A stretch of 64,000 nt of DNA, from assembly GCF_037975245.1 (NCBI RefSeq), contig NC_092580.1, positions 34,377,001 through 34,441,000 on the forward strand, read 5' to 3'. A program made the translations under genes and the position numbers. Within the stretch, counting starts at the first letter, position 1, and the number at the start of each line of letters is the position of its first letter. This DNA is from Apostichopus japonicus (lineage: Eukaryota; Echinodermata; Holothuroidea; Aspidochirotida; Stichopodidae). The notes under the pieces were generated by a model. It saw only the letters and a list, made by a program, of their open reading frames with translations. It did no database searches and was not told the origin of the DNA. Below are positions 23,401 to 38,400 of the stretch, in pieces.

Positions 23401-26400
23401 AACTTTAGACTGCTGATATTATTAGTGCATCTTCAGACTGATGATATAATCAATACAGTACAACTTCAGACAGCTGATATCATCAATACAGTACAACTTC
23501 AGACTGCTGATATTATTAGTGCATCTTCAGACTGCTGATATAATCAATACAGTACAACTTCAGACTGCTGATATAATCAATACAGTACAACTTCAGACTG
23601 CTGATATGATCAATACAGTACAACTTTAGACTGCTGATATTATTAGTGCATCTTCAGACTGCTGATATAATCAATACAGTACAACTTCAGACTGATGATA
23701 TAATCAATACAGTACAAATTCAGACTGCTGATATCATCAATACAGTACAACTTCAGACTGCTGATATTATTAGTGCATCTTCAGAATGCTGATATAATCA
23801 ATACAGTACAACTTCAGACTGATGATATAATCAATACAGTACAACTTCAGACTGCTGATATCATCAATACAGTACAAGTTTAGACTGCTGATATTATTAG
23901 TGCATCTTCAGACTGCTGATATAATCAATACAGTACAACTTCAGACTGATGATATCATCAATACAGTACAACTTCAGACTGCTGATATAATCAATACAGT
24001 ACAACTTTAGACTGCTGATATTATTAGTGCATCTTCAGACTGATGATATAATCAATACAGTACATTTTCAGACTGATGATATAATCAATACAGTACATCT
24101 TCAGACTGATGATATAATCAATACAATACAACTTCAGACTGATGATATCATCAATACAGTACAACTTCAAACTGATGATATAATCAATACAGTAAAACTT
24201 CAGACTGATGATATTATTAGTGCATCTTCAGACTGCTGATATAATCAATACAGTACATTTTCAGACTGATGATATAATCAATACAGTACATCTTCAGACT
24301 GCTGATATAATCAATACAGTACAACTTCAGACTGATGATATCACCAATACAGTACAACTTCAAACTGATGATATAATCAATACAGTAAACTTCAGACTGC
24401 TGATATTATTAGTGCATCTTCAGACTGCTGATTAATCAGCATGACTTCAGGTTCATGATAATCAATAGATCTAGGTTGTGAGGAGACAGGTAAGCGAGGA
24501 GCGAAGTAAATTCATGATAATAGATCTTCACTTTCATGGTAATAAGCACAATGTCACCCTGAGAATAAACAGTGATCAGCATATTTCAGATCACTCATCT
24601 GCACTGTAGGTTCATGCACAACTTCAGCTCTGTTCTCAGACTATGGGGACATCAGTTAATTGCTTTCACTCTTTAGATGAAATGTCATCCTCTTGAAATG
24701 AATGAACTCATCTATTTTGCATCAGCAAAGATCACAAGCGAAGTGCTGGAAAAACGATTTCTAGGATTAGCCTGTAGGATATTATAATCTGCATTATTAT
24801 AACTGACAAGAGTTTCCTACACGATTTAACTGAACAACACGTACAGTTCTTACCTTCTGTTTTGTTACTGTGTAAAATCATGGTTAAAATTTCTTCGAAA
24901 GTTCTGTTAATTTAACTTACCTTTATCGTACACAACTGTTGGCACATGGATGGTGCTGTTAGAATAAAGGACACCTGTTGTTTCATAGCCAGTAATGTTC
25001 ATAAAGACATCTTCTAAACTATTATTCAAGGCATTTCGATACTCGGTTGGCGGCTAAGGATGAAACAAGAAATGGAGATTACACTCAGATAACTTAAAGC
25101 ACTTTAAATGGGTTTCCATTAAGGGATGAATACAAGAAGAGGAGCCATAGTTCAATCACATGTGACGTACAGCTTCACTTCTAGCTATGTTAAGATAAAA
25201 TTAAGCATGCAGTTTTAGAGTACATCTGACAATGAAAGTATTTGCATAACTCCTTTGTCTTGCCAAAGAAGTAACGATATTACCTTGTTAATGGATGCAT
25301 AAAACTTGTCGTAGTTTGTAAGCAACCACGTGTTACCCATAAGTATAAGTTATGCAAAAACAAAAAATAAAGAATACCAACTTTAGGAGAGAATACAGCT
25401 GATTTGGTAGAACACAGGACAAAATCCTGAGGGCAGTGGCTGAATCTCATTCTAGCAAATAACTTCTATGCTCTTCAAAAATTACAAAGCAAAGGGTTGA
25501 TACAATAGTCTTTCTTTCAAATAAGAGACGATTTTAAAGCTCCTGAAATCTACTCTACATTATGTTATAACTTTACAACTATGGATCTATATTCATCTTT
25601 AATTACCTGCAGCTCAGTGACAATGGTATCCTAAATTACACTGATTCAAGAATGATCTACAAACAATACATGTTGCCCATTGACTGTAAGTAAGAATTCT
25701 CCAATGCAAGCCTATGTAGATAAATCCAATTTTCTGTGTATGTCTTCCAAGTTACACTGGCTTGCTGTTTAAAGCACAGATACTGTACACAGATACTGTA
25801 CAAATTGACTGAAATGTGTAGGAGAGAATTGGCTACCAAAAACAACAGTAGGCGATCATCTGTACAAAAGGTAAAAAGCCTGATCGGATCCTTAGAATAT
25901 TTGAAGGACAGACATCATGCATGATAAACCTCCTGTTACTGACAGTATTGTTATTAATTTATTTCTGAGATCTGTCAAGGTAACATGCGAGAATCAATGT
26001 AACTAATGTACATGATGGATCTACACACATGTTATCACGGTAAACGGAAATGCAGAACGACTAATATCATTTGGTCATTTCTGAATCATGAGCGAGATAT
26101 CTTCAGCTGAATATGAACAGTACAGACTGCTCTTTATCTACTTCCTTCACTCTTACCTAAAAAAAATAGTTATTGACAATCTTTTTTTACTTGATTTTCT
26201 TATTTTCACTTAATTATGTTCACTCTAAAACATATAAGTACTATATTACTGCACAACTGATGCCCAAAGTCAGTTTACAGAACCATCTACAGGAAAAAAT
26301 CTTGAACAAGTAAGTAGTATTTCCTACTGTTCAATACTACATAAATAGTTGTAAGAAAATGAGACTTGGCATTTATATAAATGTCATGTGGTGAGAAGGA

Positions 26401-29400
26401 TGTTCATTCCGTTCGATCAGGGAGTTACAACTCCCTGGTTCGATATGACAATTATAAACTTTACAGTTCAGGTAGAGTACATGCAGTACAGCACAGTACA
26501 GGTACAGTACAGACCTACAGTACAGGTACAGTAAAGCACAGTACAGTAATGGTGCAGCACAGTACAGGTACTGTACAGTACCTGTACCTTTACACACAGT
26601 ACAGTGTAGGTATGGCACAGTACAGTGCAATATATTACAGTACAGTATAAATACAGTACAGTATATTACAGTACAGTACAGGTTCAGTAAAGGTGCACTA
26701 CAGTACCTGTAGTGTACTGTACCGGTACTGTACTGTACTGTAATACACTACTGTACCGGTACTGTACTGTACTGTACCTGTAATGTGCTGTACTGTAGGT
26801 CTGTACTTAACCTCTTCTGTACTGTAATATACTACTGTACCGGTACTGTACTGTACTGTACGATAGGGTATCGTACAGTACAGTAGTATCTATTACAGTA
26901 CAGGTATGGTACAGGTAGCTTATTACAGTACCGTACAGTACATCAAAGTACAGGTACAGTACATTACATTACAGCACAGGTACAGTACAGCACAGATACA
27001 GTACAGTATGATACAATACAGACCTGGGCATAGGTACGGTACAGTAGTGTACTGCAATTACTGCACTGTACATTTCAGGCTTTATGCAGTACATCCCCTA
27101 ATTTATAGCTGAAGCTAACATAAACAATTTCTTTCATAATTTTTGTGATCGAGGCCAACTATGGCAAGGTTGAGGCCAATGTGTTAAAGACTGCCAAAAT
27201 TATGAATAATTTGTAAAGTAGTTTAATTACTACTTACTACTATATTATATACCATGCAGTGACACCTACAGCAGTATTTCATATCTTTCGTTTATTTGGG
27301 GTTTAAGGTCTTTAAAATTAATGAAGCAGAAAGTTACAGCTGTTTCCTGAACAGTTAAGGAATAGTTTCTTACAAAGCCACAGGGAAGACTGCAAAGTAT
27401 CTTCACCATGCACCTGACATACATTTAACCAGCATTCAGTTATTGTAGTAGGCAAGTAATGTGCATACACAGTATGTAAGAGTGCAGTATATTAAATTTA
27501 GCACAGGTCTAAAAAATAAATATATACCTACATCAACACATCAATCACAATTTATATATATTTTGATAATTAATGCTACAAGTTCTTACCTTTTGGCCAA
27601 CTTTTCTTCACATTTTGTACCAGAGTTTAAGACTAAACCTACTGATCATATATGTAGGTTTGTTCTGGCAGCTTGTTTGTGACCTACTGTACACTCATGA
27701 CTATATGGACACACAATGAATGAGGCTGTACAGACAGTATGTTAAGATCTTTAATATTGTAAAACACTGGCAGATGGAGATTACAAACTGTGCAGGTGGC
27801 ACAGTCTTGCATGAAGATGGGGAGTGTGTGATCAAGGGCGGCGGAAGCACTTTTAATCTGGGGGGGGCACCGACATCAAAGGGCACTTTGCAGAAATTCG
27901 ATTGGACTGATGCAGCCTTATATTTAGTACCCTTGATAACTCTTATTGTATTAACTTATTTGCGTATACACATCACTCCATCAACGTCCCGCCCCCCCCC
28001 CCCCTCAAGGAAAATATGCATACTAGCACTGCAATATCCAATGTGCAAATTGGGAAACAAGAAACAAGTTTTCTTTTGAAACAAACAGGTGAAATCATGC
28101 TAGTTGCTAATGTAGGAATCTTCCGAATTAGAGTTTATTTCTTGTTAATATCTTAACCAATTTTTTTTCATTCGAAATAGCTTTGAGTTTGACCCACAGA
28201 AATTCATTAAAAGTCACGGGCTTAGCCAGGATTTGCAAAGTTGTATGCACGACTATCTGAGTGGAGCGCCACCATCGGTTGGCACGGAGCGTACAAGAAA
28301 ATTTTCGGTTTTACAATGCCCTCAGATGGCCGGAAACGGTCCTTCCCGAGTGTTCATTCTGGTTCCCTGGCCTCTTGCTAACTTGAGACACCTCTATTTT
28401 TATGTAGAAAAAGGGCACATTTTTAACCTGAGGAAAAGTGGGGGGGCACGTGCCCCCTGTGCCCCCCCGGTTCCGCCGCCCTTGTGTGTGATCAATCTTG
28501 AGATGACTGATATCTGACATATGAGGATGAGCATTTCTCTTGATATACCACATGAATCCATCACAATCATCATCATCAACATCCTCATCATAATCAACAT
28601 CCTCATCATCATCATCATCTACCCAAGTCTGATGAAGATGTTGGTTTTATACTCTACATCTGCATGCATATAGTAAAGAGACTGGTAGCACTAATACAAG
28701 TATATGTTTTTAATATTGACAAATGCAAGGTGATTGGTAGTAGTAACCAAAAGTATACCTATACAATCTTAATGGTGTGGAGTTACAGGAGGTCTTTGTT
28801 GAAAGAGACCTAGGTATCTACAATGACTCATCTCTGCAACCTTCTAAACATTGTCTCGAAGCTGCTAAAAAGAGGTAATATGGTTTTAGGTATGATCAAG
28901 AGGAACTTTAGTTTTCTGAAAGAGGACATAGCAGTTAGGCTTTATAAGCAGTTGGTTAGGCCTCATCTGGAGTATGCTGTGCAGGCTTGGAACCCATAAG
29001 AATTTTGCTAGGGTTAAGGAAGTACTTGAAAAGGTCCAGAGGAGGGCTGCTAGGATGATCAGTTCCTTAAAGGGTATTCCTTATTATAGGCGGTTACAAC
29101 TGTTGAATCTCACCACACTGGAGCTTAGAAGGTTACTTGGTGACTTGATTCAGGTTTTCAAGATTGTGTATGGTTTTGACAATTTATCCTTCACTGACTA
29201 TTTCATGTTTGCTAATATGGTTGTACCAGAGGTCATTGTCTTAAACTCCAAAAGTCACAAAGTAGGATTAATATTCGGCATAACCTTTTTTACTAATATG
29301 GTTGTGAATGAGTGGAACGGTTTGCCTGAGAAAGTTGTACTTACAAGTAGTGTGAATGGGTTTTAAGAATGCTTTGGACAAGCACTTTAAGCATTGTAAT

Positions 29401-32400
29401 TGGGTCTGAGTGTTTGCGTCAGTTTTTTTCTCTCCTATAGGGTCCTTGATGGGGACTTGAGTGTCCCTCCTGATCTCTTTTTTACTACTAAACTACGTAT
29501 GTGATATGAACTTACCATGACAGCAGTCATTGTCCCACAAGGATAGAAAGTAGGCAAACATGCTGGCCGTAAAATTGTCAGATTACTTACACATAAAAAC
29601 TATACAAACTATCATACTAATGGGGAAATAATAATATTATATGTAGCAAGGCAATTTATTATAATTGGAAATAAACAGTTATACCCACAGCTATCAAATA
29701 TTACTAATTGAGTTTGGACTGAACTATGTGAAACTTAAACTCCAAAAGTCACAAAGTAGGGTTAATATTCGGCATAACCTTTTTTACTAATATGGTTGTG
29801 AATGAGTGGAACGGTTTGCCTGAGAAAGTTGTACTTACAAGTAGTGTGAATGGGTTTTAAGAATGCTTTGGACAAGCACTTTAAGCATTGTAATTGGGTC
29901 TGAGTGTTTGCGTCAGTTTTTTTCTCTCCTATAGGGTCCTTGATGGGGACTTGAGTGTCCCTCCTGATCTCTTTTTTACTACTAAACTACGTATGTGATA
30001 TGAACTTACCATGACAGCAGTCATTGTCCCACAAGGATAGAAAGTAGGCAAACATGCTGGCCGTAAAATTGTCAGATTACTTACACATAAAAACTATACA
30101 AACTATCATACTAATGGGGAAATAATAATATTATATGTAGCAAGGCAATATATTATAATTGGAAATAAACAGTTATACCCACAACTATCAAATATTACTA
30201 ATTGAGTTTGGACTGAACTATGTGAATCATGTTGACAAAGTACATATTTAATGATGCATGGCTTAATTAAATTTGATAATGTGCATACATGAAGAAACAT
30301 TACTGTTACATAGACTCTACTGTGCATATGACGTATAATACAGTTACTATCCAGCAAAATTCACAGTTCTGCTTGTGGCTAGTACATAAATAAGAATAGA
30401 TAAATCAATTTCAGCATACAAGTAGTTTTTTTTTTAAGCACTGTACAAAATCTCAATGCAATTGAAAGGAACTCATTTCACAGATGAATAAAACTAATAT
30501 CTCAGAGTCCCCATAAATTTTCATTGATGTCACCTAACATTTATGACATATTGTGTTGACTATGGTGTGTACACCAGATACAGTACATAAAAGATTCAAA
30601 CAATGTAAACCAATATTCAGAACCTGGCAGTTACTAAGGTTACCCAACACTGAGCATGCTTCATTCTTATGAAAGCACCATCCACCATCTGGGTGGCAGT
30701 AGATTTGCCAAAGGTGTTTCATGGCTCAGGAAAGAACAGGCCGGGTTCAGAAAAGGCAGGGGGACAACCGAGCAAATCTTCATCTTATGGAATATTGTGG
30801 AACAGTCATGTGAGTGGAGATCATCTCTATACCTTCATTTTATTGACTTTGAAAAGGCATTCGACTCTGTGCATAGACCAAGCCTACGGCGAATACTAAA
30901 GAATTACAGCATTCCAGAAAAAGTAATTAAGATTTTAAAGAAAATGTACAATGCATTCAACTGTGCAGTGTTAGATGAAGGCGAGCTATAGCTGACTGGT
31001 TCCATATTACATCTGGTGTCCGACAAGGATGTGTAATGTCAGGGTTTTTATTCCTTTTGGTCATCGACTGGATAATGAAAAATGTTACTGGCACAGAGAG
31101 AAATTTTAGGTGGAAAAAATTAGGTGGAAATTTTAACAATGTTTTAGAAGACTTAGATTTTGCTGATGATAAAGCATTGTTATCTTCTAAATTTTGATCA
31201 TGTTCAGAGGAAGACTAATAGAGTGGTGAATGAGGCAGCAAGGGTTGGATTGAAAGTAAATGTTGGTAAATGCAAGATCATGAGGTTAAATACACAGAAT
31301 GAGCAGAAGTTAGAAGTCAACGATGTGCCAGATTGAGGATGTTGCTGAATTAACCTACCTTGGTGCAAAAGTAATAAAATTAGAGGTGCAACAGAAGATA
31401 TTACATGCAGGCTGGGGAAAAGCTATGGCAGCATTCTGGAGCCTGACTAGAATTTGGCACCAAGGAAACATTGGGAGACAAACAATGATCACCCTAGATG
31501 CAAAACCCTTGTAAAATCAGTATTGCTATATGGATATGAGGCATGGAACGTAACTCAATTAGAAGGAAAGAAACAAGATACCTTCCAGTATAAATGCCTG
31601 AAGAAAATACTTAAAATAAGATACCCACAGACCAATCAGTTATGAAGAGATGGAGAGAGTGACCAAATTGAACAGGATAAGTAATGAAATAAGGAGGAGA
31701 AGATGGAACTGGCTAGGAAGACAGGACAGACAACAATTACATGACCCTGGGATGGACCCCAGATGGTTCAAGAGCAAGAGGCAGGCCTATAACAACATGG
31801 CGGAGGACAGTAGAGAGAGAGAGGAGAAGAGCAGGCTGGAATAGTTGGAACGAAGCCAGGACAGCAGCATGCAGCGAACAGGAAGAAGTGGAGGGACGAC
31901 GTCTCGGCCTTGTGTGCTTCTTGGTACAGAGAGTGCTAAGCTTAAGCTAAGCTTCATGGCTTAAAACTTCTTGGTTTTAAAGCACAAATAAATAAACTAT
32001 TAACACAACACCATTTCACAAATTGGTCACTTCACCATTTTGTGTTTCTTGTCCTTCAAACCCACCAAGCACCTCCATGCACATCTCAAGGTGTTTGCTA
32101 ATTTATAAGTATCCACCTTAACAGATTTCCATATCATCAGATAGATTGTAGTTGTAAGTCAAGCATTCAATACATATTTTTAGTCAATACAGGTTCAGGG
32201 CTTATTAAAGACATGTATACAGGTTAATTAAAGACATAAATTAATTTGTTAGTTAAAGACATAAATTATTAATAAAACATACAGGTTCAGAGCTTATTAA
32301 AGATTCTATCTACAGTACCACATGTGCACAGTTCAAATCAGTGTAAAACACATAATTTATGCTTGGCCATGATGTGGTGCACCTTACACTATTGTATCAG

Positions 32401-35400
32401 TTATATGGCTCCTGCATACATTAATCTTTTATTATCAATAAATTATATTCTCGCTGTGCCAAGTACAAGAATAATTTCAGACAGTTGTTCATCCATCATT
32501 AGAGCTGCATGTACTGTGCATGTGCTATTTGAAAAACCAAACTATTTGGTCAATTTGACAAAATATCATCACAGACACTGAAATGAGAAATGGTGGAGGC
32601 CACACGAGGTACTGTTTAAGTATTTGTTGTACATTTATACTTATTTGCAACACTAAAGTATCCAGCTAGTATCATCTCAATATTACAAATGTACAGTAGG
32701 ATATATACAGAAGACTTCGTAGTTCATGTAGGATGTACATGTACATACACATTACCTAGTAGTTCATGTAAGATGTACAGTACACACAATACCTACAGTA
32801 GTAGTTCATGTAGGATGTACAATACACAATACCTAGTAGTTCATGTAGGATGTACAAACACAATACAGTACCTAGTAGTTCATGTAAGATGTACAGTACA
32901 CACAATACCTACAGTAGTAGTTCATGTAGGATGTACAATACACAATACCTAGTAGTTCATGTAGGATGTACATACACAATACCTAGTAGTTCATGTAAGA
33001 TGTACAGTACACACAATACCTACAGTAGTAGTTCATGTAGGATGTACATACACAATACCTAGTAGTTCATGTAAGATGTACAGTACACACAATACCTACA
33101 GTAGTAGTTCATGTGAGATGTACAAACACAATACCTAGTTATTCATGCAGTATGTACATACACAATACCTAGTAGTTCATGTAGGATGTACATACACAAT
33201 ACCTAGTTATTCATGTAGTACGTACATGTACACAATATCTAGTAGTTTATGTAGGATGTACATTCACAATACCTAGTAATTTTTTGTAGGATGCACATAC
33301 ACCTAGTAGTTCATGTAGGATGTACATACACAATACCTAGTTGTTCATGTAGTATACATACATACACAATACCTACTTAGTTTATTTAGGATGTACATAC
33401 ACAATACATAGTAGTTCATGTAGGATGTATACACAATACCTAGTTGTTCATGTAGTATACATACATACACAATACCTACTTAGTTTATGTAGGATGTACA
33501 TACACAATACATAGTAGTTCATGTAGGATGTACATTCACAATACCTAGTTGTTCATGTAGTATCCATACATACACAATACCTACTTAGTTTATGTAGGAT
33601 GTACATACACAATACATACACAATACATAGTAATTCATGTAGGATGTATACACAATACCTAGTTGTTCATGTAGTATACATACATACACAATACCTACTT
33701 AGTTTATGTAGGATGTACATACACAATTATACTTAGTTGTTCATGTAGGATGTATACAATATACCTAGTAGTTCTGTACGGTAGAATGTACATGTATACA
33801 AAATACCTAGTACTGCAGTTCAGGTAAGATGTACACACACAATACCTAGTAGTTTGTGTAGGATGTACACACACAATTTACTTAGTACTGTAGTTCATGT
33901 AGTTTATGTAGGATGTGTATATATACAAGATCTTGCAGTTTTGTCTTCAAAATTTAATTGTCACATGTATGATTTTACTCATAATACCATGTTTATTGAT
34001 GGAATATTAGGCAGTTTTGTTTCATGCTTTATTTGCCATGGCCTATTGCTGTGTTCTTTTCAGTTTGTGTGCATAGTTAATGCTATGAACTTCTGTTCAC
34101 TGCAGCATATAACAGACTACTGTATGTACAATAGTCTAGTTCTAATATAGCAAAGTTATGATACAAGGAACCCAGTTTATGTAGGGTGATATTGTAAAGT
34201 TGTTACATAAAGCATATATGGTAAAACAGATGAATTAATGCTCAAATGTTTTTTCTCTTCAAGTTGATCATTTTTACAGGTAATAAAAATGCCAACATGA
34301 CATCAAGCATGCATTATCTTGCTGTAAACACAACAAAATGTGCAATTATTCACAAAATTTGTCCATCTAACAAATAGAAATAGCTTTCTTTGCAGACAAC
34401 AACAACTGTAGTAATGTTAGTAAAATCGGGCAAGTACCACTTACATGCAGACAACAATCATCAAAGCATCTGCATCTATAACCCTCATATTCCAACGTTT
34501 TTTGCTGAGTGACACAACTTTACAGCAATGTATTGCATGTTAATATTTGTCAAGTTTTACCCACAAATACCAGCAATTTCTTTGTTATCCGTTTTACTGG
34601 CAACGCTCCAAAAGGGTTTTTGTGGCCCTAGGCCAGGGTGGAGACCGCCACTTTGACTGGGAATCCAAACCATGGGAGTAGTGAAAGCTCCACGAAAATT
34701 GTGGGTGGTTGACTAAAAAATGGATGATAGATTTGGGAGGAAAAGGAACCAGAGAAAACCAGGAAGTGGGTCAGAGGAAGTAGCCTGGGAACGTGCTGTA
34801 ATGTTACTGATTGTTTTACATCACAATATGATACTGTAGATGGAAGAGTGTGTGTTGATTGCAAACAGCTGAGATCCACAGAAGAATCAATCAAAACCCT
34901 TGTTTTGTTTTTTTCTTTTTCTTTTTCTCACCATTGCCCTATCCCTTCTTAATTATTGACTGTTTCACAATCAAATTATAGTATTGACAGTAGGCCTTGC
35001 TATGTAAACTTCTTCAAATACCATTGTAGTAGCAATTGTAGTGAATAATTCTGTCTTTTACCCTAGACAGTACAAGTACTACAGATACAGAGTTACTGAC
35101 AGTTGTTGCAATGATCCAATCTTGAGAAACCCTTGTCAGTATGCCACTTGACTCATGGCATTGCCCACCCTTGGGGAAAAAGGAAAGACACTTACAAATT
35201 TCTAGACTCCCTTTTTGATTGATCCACACATGACAGCTGTGAGCTGAGCAATCTACTGATGATACAGTGTAAGATTTCCACACACATTATAAAACTTACT
35301 GGTTTATATATTTACGAGTGACCCACTTACCTGTCTCCCCACAACCTATGCACCGCATTCTACCGTGTCTAGAATGCCCTGGTAATCTTTTAACACTGTA

Positions 35401-38400
35401 CACCCTCACTGGCCCAAATGGCCTTCCTTCATTTTTCTACCCACAAAGTGTCTCAATGTGTTTTTCGGAGTTAGAAAAATTTTCGCGAAATTCGCCCGGA
35501 TTACCTTGGATTTATACTCTAGAAGTTTCCTATCAGGACTTCTGCACTTCCAAGGATCTTTTCCAGCCTGATAAGTATCCTTTTCTTGTAGGGAAGGGTG
35601 TTTTTGGGGGCTGTTTTTAGTGTACACTCTCGCCCATGCGGTGCATAGGTTGTGGGGAGACAGGTAAGTGGGGAACGAAGTAAATACACATGTACATACA
35701 TAATACACTGTACTGTACACATATAGAGTATTCATAATGAGCTTTCCTCTCATGATATCATCTTGGTATGAAATATAAATATCTAAATGATTCACATTTG
35801 AATATTTACAATTTCTTTGATCGGTTCAGTCTTCATTGTTATTGTCCAAGTATAATCCGCTGTGTGATGATTCTCAGAAAGTTTGCTTATTTGTCACATT
35901 TCATTTTAATTTTTAAGCATCCAACATATATAATTTGATACCTTATTTTAACACTCCATTCTTCCATTTGTGAAGGTAACTTGTTATAATTATATTATCC
36001 TAGACATTTTGAGAACATAAACTTCATGCTTCAAGTTCAAAACAAAAATATTGTTGTCATGGGATTTGTACAATCTGAGGGAAATATCTTTGTCAGAATC
36101 TTAAATTAGACAATATAGTACTCTCAGCATTCATAAATCATGTTTGTAAACCATCTTAGCCAAAATGCTGATAAAAAGACAAAACATTTCTATCATTGTT
36201 GATAGATAATATGTCATTCACAGAATGACACTGTGTAGTTATTGTTCCAATGTATGATGTTGACTCTTCCATTATATTCTACACACTGAGCAGGAGAGTA
36301 GAGTAATCATCAATGCGTACAACATCCAGAAGATATGATTTACATCATCATCATCAGTACCTAGATACGCCACTCTTAAAGTACTGTATCAGGACCCACA
36401 AAACAATGTACTATTTCAATTTCATATATTGTAAACACTTTTTTCCTCTCCCTATTGGGGGGGTGGGGGAGATAAAGGGTGGAGGGGGGTTGGAGCTGGG
36501 AAGCATACGAATGATGTTCTCAATCTGACAAAGTTTTCACTTTCGCCCATATGACTTTGCCAGAAAGTTTTAACCACAATTGTGTGATGTTAAGCGTTGT
36601 TCCTAAACTCTCCATCATTTTGATCACAAACATGCACATGGACATTCTGAGTTATAATACACAGATTACCTGTATTGTCATGAAAATGACCTCAAATAAG
36701 CAAAGCTGACAATTTGGCAATATTCTCTTAGATGTTACCACAAATATAGCTTTGTACAAATAGCTGTATCTCTGTAGTGCAATTAATTCTGTTTCATTCA
36801 TGCACGAATGATTTCAACAAAAAGTTGATCTTATGGTTGCATTCTGCCAGACAAAATTAAAGATATCACTTTTCATTTTAGACAATGTCATTCATCAAAT
36901 GGATGGACAGTCTCTAACAACCTTGGTAATAATAGCCACTGATATAGTCCAAGTGCTAAAATAATACAGTACACATAAACCTGTATGGCTATCTACATAC
37001 ACTACTGTATATGCAGCCTGGAATTATCTACAGTATTGTACAAAGTTTCTATAGCAGTTTACAAGGCTCTGATATTTGCCTCTTATAACATAATATGGTT
37101 CTTGTGTATCAAAACATACATCTCTGCAATTGTATGACTACGTCCCTATTTTGCATACAATTTGAAGTTGAGATCCCCGGTAAATTATTCACTGATATGT
37201 ATTCATTTTATTTCTTCCATTAAATTACAATAATTTTCAATTGGTAATACATGTAGTCATATATACACTGAGTCAGCCGGACTAGAAATAAATATAAATA
37301 AATATGGGCATTACCCCACACAAAGATGTTGTAGTTTAAATGCTCAGGCAATACAAGCGCATTATAAATTGTCAGTAAAGTGAGTTTAGGTAAATATAGC
37401 TTCAACCTATTAATTGCACTTAACAGGCTATTCATGCAGCAGTCTGATGATAAAAATGTGTTTTTCCAGTTAAGTCATTAATCAATACGGTATATATGCA
37501 ATCCTAAAAATTTAGCATAATCGGATGTATTAATTCACACTCCACCAAGTATTACTAAGAATTTTGTCTAATCACAAATTCTGTTGCCAGCACCATTAAT
37601 TTTGTATTTCCTATATTAAGTGACAATCTATTAGATTTTAGCCAGTCAGAAATTTTGAGGAATTCGTAACTAATATTTTGAAGAACATGATCTAAATGTT
37701 TATGTTGGATAAGAACAGTAGTTTCATCAGCAAATATAATCAAGGAAATCTTATAAGAAGACTTATTAATCATAAATATCATATATACATAATAAAAAAG
37801 TAATGGTCCTAACATGGACTCTTGTGGAATGTCAATGTTGCAAGAAATGTTTGATGAGGTAATAAAATTATAAGACACAAGGTGATAACAATCAATTAAG
37901 TAAATCTGAACCAATTTAAAGTTGTTCCACGTAACACCGTAACAAGTAAGTTTTTGTAGAAGAATGCGGTGGTCAATGGTATCAAAAGCTTTAATTGAAA
38001 GATCAAGTACTGTAAGAGAGCAGCTGTACATAACTTATCATCGAATCCTTCCAAGATTTTGTCTTATAACAATTAAAGCCTTTTTTTATAAATTGAATAA
38101 TGAGCTTTGCAATTAGATGAATGTGTTTGCCAATATTTTTCTTAAAGTTTAATTTTATGTATGCCATGATTAACATATATACAAAATGCAGAAGTAACCA
38201 TGTTTGTCAATTCCTGACTTAACACTTGGGAGCCAAAACAGTCTATCCCCATGCAGTCAAGAATTCTTCAGAAAATCTACAATTAATTACATGTTTTACC
38301 TCCACAATTATCTATAATACATATCAAACGGTACAAACTCTACTAAAAGTTGGTTTTTATTATAGTTTACACTTTTCAATAAGTATCAGTTGAAGTTAAT

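Larger units (their letters stand above)
22651..24920 (-). other. Intron between exons D and E
   Basis: 2.3-kb intron, over half of it a 33-bp minisatellite. It also has an interspersed-repeat-like stretch at 22758-22830 and a fragment (24473-24511) matching the right end of the element at 35310-35685. 24512-24920 shows nothing recognised. Confidence 0.85.

Noticed and set aside
24027-24435. Repetitive frames rich in LQTDDIINTV
   Set aside because: Direct product of the 33-bp minisatellite. No start context, no conservation beyond the DNA repeat.
26400-26450. tRNA-like text (GGTTCGAT next to a hairpin)
   Set aside because: Only a T-loop-like word is present. No acceptor stem, D arm or anticodon arm can be folded around it.
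28311-28618. Overlapping frames with poly-Gly/Pro and poly-Met
   Set aside because: Caused by the G/C tracts of the hAT-like element and the CAT repeat.
35406-35795. 129-codon minus-strand frame
   Set aside because: It crosses the right end of the MITE-like element and its flank, and the low-complexity tail argues against coding.
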